From NCBI GenBank assembly GCA_034676125.1, contig JAUCCO010000184.1:1-5668 (forward strand): DNA of 5,668 nucleotides, written 5' to 3'. Origin of the DNA: UBA6183 sp034676125. GTDB taxonomy: Bacteria; Bacteroidota; Bacteroidia; UKL13-3. Below the pieces are notes generated by a model. That model saw only the letters and a list, made by a program, of their open reading frames with translations. It was not told where the DNA came from and did not search any database. How positions within the stretch are numbered: the first letter of the stretch is position 1; each line of letters opens with the position of its first letter. A program made the position numbers and the translations under genes. Positions 1 through 5,161 of the stretch are shown piece after piece.

Positions 1-62
1 TATAGATATATGTGTAAACACAAGTTAAAATCCAGATAAAAATTATTATAGTGCTTTTCATA

Positions 63-947
63 TTATGTCCAAAAAATCCAATTAACAATTGCATTTAACA
101 TAAAGTCGCCAAATGATGACCATATGCCGCCAACCACGGCACCAGACGCTGCTGATAAAACAACTCCACCTGGTCCAAATACTAGCGCTCCAGAACTTAA
201 ACCTGCTACTGCTGCTCTAGCTCCTCCTACTAATGCGCCTGTAAAATCTGCACCAACAATTTCTTGCCATAATGCATAGTCTATACTTCCAGTTGTGCCA
301 AATGGTTCATGATTGTACCAATACTCGGAACTATGTCTCGCAACACTGGATGCACAATACAATATCAATTTTTCATTTTCTGGAATGCCAAGATTATCAA
401 TAGTTAATTCTAATTCTAAGATTTCTGGAATCAAAGCTGAGGGCGATTCATTATTTTCTATCAAAGACATGACAGTGTTTACATATTGCATTGCATCATC
501 ACTTAAAGAAATTGAAGTAATGTTACCGAACTCATATGATTTTATAGAATTAAGTAGGGCAAATGAACTATCGAAATAGTTAAAATCGGAATTATATCCA
601 ACTCCACTTGCAGAATCAATTTTATATGCATTATTGCTATAGTAATTAGCTATTAATGTTCTTAATGCAGCATTATTTACACTTGTACCATCATAGAAAG
701 CTGATAAGCTATCTTCAATATATGCAATTGCTTCATTATGCATTACTCCTATTATTTCATAAGGATTCTGATAACTACTTGTGGTAAGTGTTGATAGTTT
801 TGTTTTATCTGGTTTTCCACTTGTGAAAGACTCCGTTGAGTCATTCTTTTTACATGATACAGCAAACAAAATAATTAGAGCGGCAAAAATTGTTTTGAAT
901 TGTTTTGAATTGTTTTGAATTGTTTTCATAATGTTTTTATTGTTCAT
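63..947 (-). CDS. Putative lipoprotein of unknown function with glycine-rich hydrophobic C-terminus
   Basis: This is a 294-residue protein I do not recognise as a named family. A hydrophobic segment (about residues 20-31) ends in the lipobox A-V-S-C, with Cys32 as the predicted lipidation site, followed by K-K-N-D as is usual in Bacteroidota lipoproteins. It is therefore probably anchored in the envelope. Residues 62-74 hold an N-P-Y-E-I-I-G-V-M-H-N-E-A motif, and the middle (about 75-225) is soluble-looking with little charge bias. Residues 232-294 form a long Gly/Ala/Val-rich stretch with repeated G-G, G-A and G-P-G-G steps, ending in aromatic residues; this resembles glycine-zipper membrane segments or pore-forming and bacteriocin-like tails. 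Two starts are possible, ATG at 947 or ATG at 929. The second abuts a tandem repeat and gives the more typical signal-peptide length (Cys at 26). The gene appears monocistronic, since a terminator lies between it and the upstream gene. Coding and export are fairly sure; function is unknown. Confidence 0.75.
   Translation of the reverse strand: MNNKNIMKTIQNNSKQFKTIFAALIILFAVSCKKNDSTESFTSGKPDKTKLSTLTTSSYQNPYEIIGVMHNEAIAYIEDSLSAFYDGTSVNNAALRTLIANYYSNNAYKIDSASGVGYNSDFNYFDSSFALLNSIKSYEFGNITSISLSDDAMQYVNTVMSLIENNESPSALIPEILELELTIDNLGIPENEKLILYCASSVARHSSEYWYNHEPFGTTGSIDYALWQEIVGADFTGALVGGARAAVAGLSSGALVFGPGGVVLSAASGAVVGGIWSSFGDFMLNAIVNWIFWT
887..926 (-). repeat. Four tandem 10-bp repeats inside a signal-peptide coding region
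   Basis: Read on the minus strand, three exact copies of AAAACAATTC (926-917, 916-907, 906-897) are followed by a fourth, AAAACAATTT (896-887), with one mismatch. The array begins immediately after the in-frame ATG at 929-927. Because 10 is not a multiple of 3, gain or loss of one unit shifts the lipoprotein gene out of frame. The array is read in all three frames in turn, giving K-T-I-Q-N-N-S-K-Q-F-K-T-I. With a single unit the protein would begin M-K-T-I-F-A-A-L and reach the lipobox Cys at residue 16, a standard lipoprotein signal. The present four-unit form is the next in-frame state. Confidence 0.9.
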
Positions 948-988
948 AACGAAACTATTTTATTGGAAATTCAAACGCAAGAACTTTT

Positions 989-1008
989 ACTGAACTTATG
1001 AGTTCAGT
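989..1008. promoter_or_regulatory. Inverted repeat upstream of the lipoprotein gene, possible operator
   Basis: The arms ACTGAACT (989-996) and AGTTCAGT (1001-1008) are exact 8-bp inverted repeats separated by 4 bp. The element sits 42-61 bp upstream of the first ATG of the minus-strand lipoprotein gene and just upstream of a weak -7-like box (979-972). Neither side is followed by a T-run, so it is less likely to be a terminator. A binding site for a dimeric regulator is an inference from position and symmetry only. Confidence 0.35.
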
Positions 1009-1199
1009 GTGTTGATAATCAATTATTAAAAAACGTATTTGCTAGGGTTTATTTCTTCAACAATTTGAAAAATATGATAACTAATTTATGCTAATTACAA
1101 ATAATGAATGATGGTATTATGCACCAAATTAATGAGTTTTATCTTAAAATATTGTAAAAACAACTACCTCTATTTTTTAAACCTGTAGCACCATTAATA

Positions 1200-1239
1200 A
1201 CAAACAAAAAGCCACCCTAATTTGGATGGCTTTGTTTGT
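1200..1239 (-). terminator. Rho-independent terminator of the phosphohexomutase gene
   Basis: On the minus strand, AAAGCCATCC (1233-1224) pairs with GGGTGGCTTT (1217-1208) around a 6-nt loop, giving a 10-bp stem with one G-U pair. A T-rich tract (TTTTTGTTTG) follows. The outer bases 1239-1234 and 1205-1200 can extend the stem past a 2-nt bulge. The stem starts about 20 bp after the stop codon of the phosphohexomutase gene. Plus-strand readout also has a TTTTTT run (1241-1246) but contains an A-C mismatch, and no plus-strand gene feeds it, so the minus-strand role is favoured. Confidence 0.85.
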
Positions 1240-1253
1240 GTTTTTTAACCGTG

Positions 1254-2660
1254 TTAAGCTAAAATTGTTGTTTTGCAAGCTTGCAAAATATCTTCGGCTT
1301 TTTGTTGTGTTGACGATTCGCTGTAAACACGCAAAACAGGTTCGGTTCCGCTTGCCCTTATCATTACCCATTCGCCATTACCTAAATGAAATTTAAATCC
1401 ATCTAAGTCTTCCACTTTTTCAATGCTATAGTTTCCAAACTTAGTGTATTTGCCAGCTTTGCAGTTAGCCAATACATTTTGTTTAATTTCTTCGGTAATA
1501 TGCAAATCAATACGGCCCATTGCAAAACTACCAACTACATCATATACTTCTTGTATTAGCTCGTCTAAACTTTTGCCCGTTTTAGCCATAAATTCCCAAA
1601 GGGTTAAGCCAATCCAAATGCCATCACGCTCGGGTATAAAACCTTTAATGGCAATGCCTCCACTTTCTTCGCCACCTACCAAAACATTTTCGGTAACCAT
1701 TTTTTCGCAAATGTATTTAAACCCAATTTTGGTAATTTCTATTGGTAAACCATAAGCATTTGCTAAGGCTGTAATTTTAGAGGTAGCACTAAAGGTAGTA
1801 ATTACTTTGCCATCCATATTTTTATATTTATGCAAGTAATGCACCAGCAATAAAATAATATGGTGGGAGTCTACAAACTCACCTTTTTTATTGTACAAAC
1901 CAATTCTATCTGCATCGCCATCGGTTACTAAACCGCAATCAATATCACCTTTTGTTTTAATTAAATTACTAAACTCGGCAAGGTTTTTATGAATAGGCTC
2001 GGGTGCTTGTCCATAAAAACTTGGGTTATAATCGCAATGCAATAAAGTAGCTTCAGGAAATAAAGCACGCATTACATTTTGTCCGGCACCATACATGGCA
2101 TCGTAACCAAATTTCATTCCGCTGTTTTTTATTGCAGCTAAATCAAAACTATTTTTTACTTCGTTAATGTATAAAGTTTCCAAATCAACATAAGTTATCA
2201 TGCCTGTTGAAACCAATTTATCGATAGGCGTTAATGTTGTTTCTACCAAACTATTTGGAATGGCATTTTCTACTGCATCTATCACAGCAGGGCTACTCGG
2301 GCCACCATAATGTGCTTTAAGTTTGTAGCCACTATAAGCAGGCGGGTTGTGGCTTGCAGTAATAATTACACCTAATGCAGCACCATGTTTTACAGCACCC
2401 AAACTTATCATTGGGGTTGATACAAAGTTTTTGGCCAACATTACTTTTATGCCGTTTGCACACATAATTTGTGCAACCGTTTCGGCAAACAATTCTCCCG
2501 CAAAGCGGCAATCATGCCCCAGTACAATACTTAAATTATCAGCATTATTTTTTTTGATATAATCTGCTGTTCCTTGTGCTACACGTTTTACGTTATCAAC
2601 GGTAAACTCGGCTGCAATAATGCCACGCCATCCGTCAGTGCCAAATTTTATTTGATACAT
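1254..2660 (-). CDS. Phosphoglucomutase/phosphomannomutase family protein (alpha-D-phosphohexomutase)
   Basis: This cytoplasmic enzyme interconverts hexose 1-phosphate and hexose 6-phosphate, feeding sugar-nucleotide and storage-polysaccharide synthesis. All four family loops are intact in the 468 residues. T-A-S-H-N-P (101-106) carries the catalytic phosphoserine Ser103. D-G-D-A-D-R (247-252) supplies the metal-binding aspartates 247, 249 and 251. G-E-E-S-G-G (330-335) is the sugar-binding loop. R-A-S-G-T-E-P (435-441) is the phosphate-binding loop of domain 4. The start M-Y-Q-I-K-F-G-T-D-G-W-R-G is the usual family N-terminus, and the length is normal. The G-E-E-S-G-G loop is more like glucose-type mutases than the G-E-M-S-G-H of dual PMM/PGM enzymes, so phosphoglucomutase activity is favoured. 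Mannose or glucosamine phosphates cannot be excluded. It appears to be a single-gene transcript with its own promoter and terminator. Confidence 0.96.
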   Translation of the reverse strand: MYQIKFGTDGWRGIIAAEFTVDNVKRVAQGTADYIKKNNADNLSIVLGHDCRFAGELFAETVAQIMCANGIKVMLAKNFVSTPMISLGAVKHGAALGVIITASHNPPAYSGYKLKAHYGGPSSPAVIDAVENAIPNSLVETTLTPIDKLVSTGMITYVDLETLYINEVKNSFDLAAIKNSGMKFGYDAMYGAGQNVMRALFPEATLLHCDYNPSFYGQAPEPIHKNLAEFSNLIKTKGDIDCGLVTDGDADRIGLYNKKGEFVDSHHIILLLVHYLHKYKNMDGKVITTFSATSKITALANAYGLPIEITKIGFKYICEKMVTENVLVGGEESGGIAIKGFIPERDGIWIGLTLWEFMAKTGKSLDELIQEVYDVVGSFAMGRIDLHITEEIKQNVLANCKAGKYTKFGNYSIEKVEDLDGFKFHLGNGEWVMIRASGTEPVLRVYSESSTQQKAEDILQACKTTILA

Positions 2661-2704
2661 CTGTATTAAGTTTAGATTAAAAATTATTATAATGATTTAG
2701 TTTT

Positions 2705-2735
2705 CAAATATAATCGCTTAATTAGTATTATGAAA
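2705..2735 (-). promoter_or_regulatory. Bacteroidota-type promoter for the phosphohexomutase gene
   Basis: On the minus strand, TATATTTG (2712-2705) is an exact match to the Bacteroidota -7 consensus TAnnTTTG. A TTTC at 2735-2732, close to the -33 consensus TTTG, lies 19 bp upstream of it. Transcription would begin near 2700, giving a leader of about 40 nt to the ATG at 2660. The -33 element overlaps the start codon of the divergent barrel gene (2730-2732), so the two genes may interfere with or influence one another. The plus-strand gene has only an imperfect -7-like match (TAGTTTTC, 2698-2705) with no clear -33 partner. Confidence 0.55.
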
Positions 2736-3428
2736 CGGATATGCTTAATAAACATATTATTTGTGATTCCTAGTTTGATATTTGCTCAATCAAGTTATTT
2801 CGGGGTTGGTTTTTTAGGAGGAGGAGTGCTTTTTTCTAATGCAAGTCAAAATGCCAAATTGGTTGGTTATAACTATGGCTTGCAATTTTGTAAAACTACT
2901 GAAATTACTAATAGATTTAATATAGTAGGCGGTTTACAAATTCGATTTCAACAGGTTGATAATTATTTAAATAATGTTGATTATATTTCTAATTGGTCAA
3001 GCGGTTATAAAATTACAAATGTTAGTTTACATACCAAATTTAAACAAGTTTATTTAGAGGTTCCGTTTGAGTTACAATATAAATTGAACAAATTTATTAG
3101 AATAGGAGTAGGTTCTACATTTAATATACTGCTTAACTCTAAAATAGACCAAACCGTAAAAGGTTATTATTCTGTGCCTGAGTATGCAGATCAGGATTCC
3201 ATTCTTAATCAAAGTATTCGTTCAAGCTTAATGTTTTCTGAATTAAATGGTAATGCAATATTTCCTAAGGTAAATATATGTCCTACAGTGTCAGTTGGGT
3301 TAAATTTTGATAGATTTAATCTTTCAGGAATAGTTTCGATAAATGTAATTAAAATTCCTAATGAAGTTAAATTATTTAATCCTTATGAAGAATTAAGAAT
3401 TCTATTATTAATAATATATAAAATTTAA
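2730..3428 (+). CDS. Outer-membrane beta-barrel protein, PorT-like family (first of unit)
   Basis: This 232-residue exported protein is probably an eight- or ten-stranded outer-membrane beta-barrel of the PorT-like/OMP_b-brl_2 type found throughout Bacteroidota. Residues 1-20 form a signal peptide: K-R, then a hydrophobic core, then I-F-A-Q with cleavage near residues 19-20. The mature part shows alternating hydrophobic and polar residues. It carries the family landmark Y-L-E-V-P-F-E-L (108-115), followed by Y-K-L-N-K-F-I-R-I-G-V-G, and ends with a hydrophobic strand closing in Y-K-I. The lipoprotein gene starts 3 bp after its stop, so the two are almost certainly co-transcribed. It resembles the third gene of the unit, with the E-V-P motif at nearly the same position, which suggests an old duplication. 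A hand count over 2881-3000 gives about 23% G+C, lower than the phosphohexomutase gene. What it carries, binds or supports is unknown. Confidence 0.85.
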   Translation: MKRICLINILFVIPSLIFAQSSYFGVGFLGGGVLFSNASQNAKLVGYNYGLQFCKTTEITNRFNIVGGLQIRFQQVDNYLNNVDYISNWSSGYKITNVSLHTKFKQVYLEVPFELQYKLNKFIRIGVGSTFNILLNSKIDQTVKGYYSVPEYADQDSILNQSIRSSLMFSELNGNAIFPKVNICPTVSVGLNFDRFNLSGIVSINVIKIPNEVKLFNPYEELRILLLIIYKI

Positions 3429-3431
3429 AAC

Positions 3432-4094
3432 ATGAGAAAGCTTACTAAATTAGCGTTTACGCTATTATTGATTTTGATAGTTCATAGCTGTCAAAGACGA
3501 GAGGAACCCGTTAATGTTAAACTCAGTACTCAAAATTCTAAATTGGGTAAAACATCTGGGAATTGTTTGTGCGCCACGCGACAGAAGTCCAATTGCACTG
3601 ATGAGTGTACTAAGCAATTCATGGAAGATCAAGACATTAAGCGGTTTCAAATTACATGGGAATCATGTGATAATAACGATTTAGATGGTGATTGTAGAGG
3701 TTCACAGGCTGCACAGAATCCTTCAAATGGACTACCTTATGTAAGTGATGTTATTTTTTGTTATCCTGATTGGGTAAATAGTCCTACATCAGGGTGCTAT
3801 TTACAAATGCAAATTGATAATTTGCCACCTTGTATAAAATGTATAACTGATTTTCCACGTTGTATAACATTCAAAGTAAATTGTTCTAATGTTGATAATG
3901 GTGATGGCAGTACTTCATACACACTAAGTTTGGTAGCTGAAGATCCTGATGTGACTGGAAGTAGTACAGTTGATGGTTATGAATGGACGTTAACTACTGT
4001 AACTGGAGATCCTAAAATTAAAGTTTGTTGTGAAAAGAAAGTCGGTAATTGGAATAATTGGTATTGTTGTACAGGTGATATTCAAGCTTTGTAA
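3432..4094 (+). CDS. Cysteine-rich lipoprotein of unknown function
   Basis: This is a 220-residue protein that I do not recognise. The first 19 residues are a lipoprotein signal ending in V-H-S-C, with Cys20 as the predicted lipid anchor, followed by Q-R-R-E-E. The mature part holds 16 further cysteines: 45, 47, 55, 59, 79, 88, 110, 122, 134, 137, 144, 151, 199, 200, 212 and 213. They include a C-x-C, a C-x3-C, a C-x2-C and two C-C pairs near the C-terminus. An even number in an exported protein suggests disulfide bonding; metal binding is an alternative. An acidic D-N-N-D-L-D-G-D segment (80-87) could bind calcium, which is a guess. The ATG is 3 bp after the first barrel gene, and the end overlaps the second barrel gene. 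It may therefore act with the barrels at the outer membrane. Coding and lipidation are well supported; function is not. Confidence 0.85.
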   Translation: MRKLTKLAFTLLLILIVHSCQRREEPVNVKLSTQNSKLGKTSGNCLCATRQKSNCTDECTKQFMEDQDIKRFQITWESCDNNDLDGDCRGSQAAQNPSNGLPYVSDVIFCYPDWVNSPTSGCYLQMQIDNLPPCIKCITDFPRCITFKVNCSNVDNGDGSTSYTLSLVAEDPDVTGSSTVDGYEWTLTTVTGDPKIKVCCEKKVGNWNNWYCCTGDIQAL

Positions 4095-4767
4095 AATAGG
4101 AGTATTTTTAACATTCTTTGTTTGTTCAAGTTTAGCGTTATTTGGGCAGGAAATTTCTTTGTCTGCTGGTTTAACAATTGCTTCTCAAGCATACAATAAA
4201 TTACTGTTTCAGCCAACCGTTCAGGGGCAACATAATATTATATCAGGATTTATTAGAGTTGGTTATGAATATAAAATTAATAATAAATGGGGGCTCGAAC
4301 TTAGTGTTCAACACACCGAAAAAGGATATAAATATAAAGGAATAAATATAGGTACGCCCAATAAAACTTACGATTTATTATATGAATATAGGCTTAATTA
4401 TATTGAAGTTCCCTTACTTGTAAAATTAAAAGGGAAAAAATTAGGATGTAAGTTTGGCCCTATAATTTCCTATTTGTATCAAGCTAATTATAGATATGTA
4501 GATAAAACAACGTTGAATCAAAATGGAGTTGTTTCTGTATATCCAAGTTCGTATTTTGGCCCTTATCCTTTTAATCGTTATCAGAAATTTGATTTTGGAT
4601 TAATGCTTGGTATAGATGTTAAGTTAACAAATAACATTGTGTTGATGTTAGAAACTACTAAACATTTTGTGAGAACAGATTTTTTTGCAAAACAACGCGG
4701 ATACAACGATGTTATGTACCAGCAGGTGTATTTATTGGGTATAAAATACAAATTGATAGAAAAATAG
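4075..4767 (+). CDS. Outer-membrane beta-barrel protein, PorT-like family (second of unit)
   Basis: From a GTG at 4075 this is a 230-residue outer-membrane beta-barrel. The same frame is open from a GTG at 4030, but that start would put a long extra hydrophobic stretch before the signal peptide and overlap the lipoprotein gene by 65 bp. Starting at 4075 gives a textbook signal peptide (M-I-F-K-L-C-K, hydrophobic core, A-L-F-G-Q, cleavage near residue 25) and a 20-bp overlap. No ATG, GTG or TTG lies between 4077 and the mature part. The mature protein has alternating beta-strand character, the Y-I-E-V-P-L-L-V motif (109-116), a G-P-I-I-S-Y strand, and a C-terminal strand ending in L-G-I-K-Y-K-L, all typical of PorT-like barrels. 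Length and motif position match the first barrel of the unit. The overlap suggests translational coupling to the lipoprotein. Start choice is moderately sure; its specific role is unknown. Confidence 0.83.
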   Translation: MIFKLCKIGVFLTFFVCSSLALFGQEISLSAGLTIASQAYNKLLFQPTVQGQHNIISGFIRVGYEYKINNKWGLELSVQHTEKGYKYKGINIGTPNKTYDLLYEYRLNYIEVPLLVKLKGKKLGCKFGPIISYLYQANYRYVDKTTLNQNGVVSVYPSSYFGPYPFNRYQKFDFGLMLGIDVKLTNNIVLMLETTKHFVRTDFFAKQRGYNDVMYQQVYLLGIKYKLIEK

Positions 4768-4928
4768 CTTTTTTAAAAATTGCTAAGCTTAGTAGTGGTT
4801 TTAAGAATAATTTGGAGATAATGACCTTGATTTAACATCCAATCCATTTTACAATTCTGTCAATTAGGTCTTTAAATATTTATAACCCATAAGTCGATAT
4901 TAATAAGCATGTTGTGGTACGTTTGTTT

Positions 4929-5147
4929 TTAAGAATTGGGTTTACAAAGGCTATCGCCATTACCAGGGTAGTAATGGGCATTGCCCGAGGCAAGTGTACA
5001 ATCCATTAGTACCCCACTGCTTATGACTGAGGAATCTAATAGGGAAAAACTGTAGTGAATGCCGCCCAGTAATGTACTGGTGTCGGTTTGGGCAAAGGCA
5101 AAGCTCTGCCACAGCATGAGTAAACATGCTAAACGGATTGTTTTCAT
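4929..5147 (-). CDS. Small secreted protein of unknown function
   Basis: This is a 72-residue product that I do not recognise. It starts M-K-T-I-R, followed by a hydrophobic core and A-F-A-Q, a standard Sec signal peptide cleaved near residue 19 or 20. The predicted mature part has only about 52 residues, is rich in Ser, Thr and Gly, and contains two cysteines (about residues 50 and 68) that could form one disulfide. There is no lipobox at the cleavage site. The start is 14 bp downstream of the stop of the upstream gene on the same strand, so the two probably share a transcript. A hand count over 4941-5120 gives about 48% G+C, clearly above the barrel genes to the left. It could be a genuine small exported protein or the remnant of a longer one; no continuation in another frame was evident. 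Confidence 0.6.
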   Translation of the reverse strand: MKTIRLACLLMLWQSFAFAQTDTSTLLGGIHYSFSLLDSSVISSGVLMDCTLASGNAHYYPGNGDSLCKPNS

Positions 5148-5161
5148 ATTTGTATTAAAAT

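Larger units (their letters stand above)
948..1253. other. Intergenic region between phosphohexomutase and lipoprotein genes
   Basis: This is about 300 bp of strongly AT-rich DNA with no convincing coding region on either strand. The right end holds the hairpin terminator of the phosphohexomutase gene. The left end holds the presumed promoter region of the lipoprotein gene. The nearest match there to the Bacteroidota -7 box is TGCGTTTG on the minus strand (979-972), which has one mismatch to TAnnTTTG and no good -33 partner. A dyad lies just upstream of it. In 1010-1190 I see nothing beyond A/T-rich sequence. Confidence 0.6.

Noticed and set aside
36..53. Shared AAAAATTATTATA-type sequence here and at about 2679-2694
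   Set aside because: The match is only about 13 bp of pure A/T and is expected by chance in DNA of this composition. There is no consistent placement relative to genes.
313..579. Plus-strand open frame of 88 codons opposite the lipoprotein gene
   Set aside because: It lies wholly inside a better-supported minus-strand gene, has no signal or domain pattern, and looks like an antisense shadow.
1177..1371. Minus-strand open frame of 64 codons across the end of the phosphohexomutase gene
   Set aside because: It overlaps the conserved C-terminal phosphate-binding domain and runs through the terminator hairpin, so it is not a plausible gene.
1444..1755. Plus-strand open frames inside the phosphohexomutase gene (also 2347-2562)
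   Set aside because: Both are antisense to conserved active-site coding sequence, and their translations show no recognisable domain or export signal.
3465..3650. Minus-strand open frame of 61 codons opposite the Cys-rich lipoprotein
   Set aside because: It is a shadow of the plus-strand gene, whose lipobox and operon context are convincing.
4030..4767. A 245-residue barrel protein starting at the GTG at 4030
   Set aside because: It would place an unusual hydrophobic extension before a complete signal peptide and overlap the upstream gene by 65 bp. The GTG at 4075 fits better.
4783..4792. Palindrome CTAAGCTTAG after the second barrel gene, as a possible terminator
   Set aside because: The arms meet with no loop and no G/C-rich stem, and no T-run follows at the right distance. 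A chance palindrome in AT-rich DNA is more likely.
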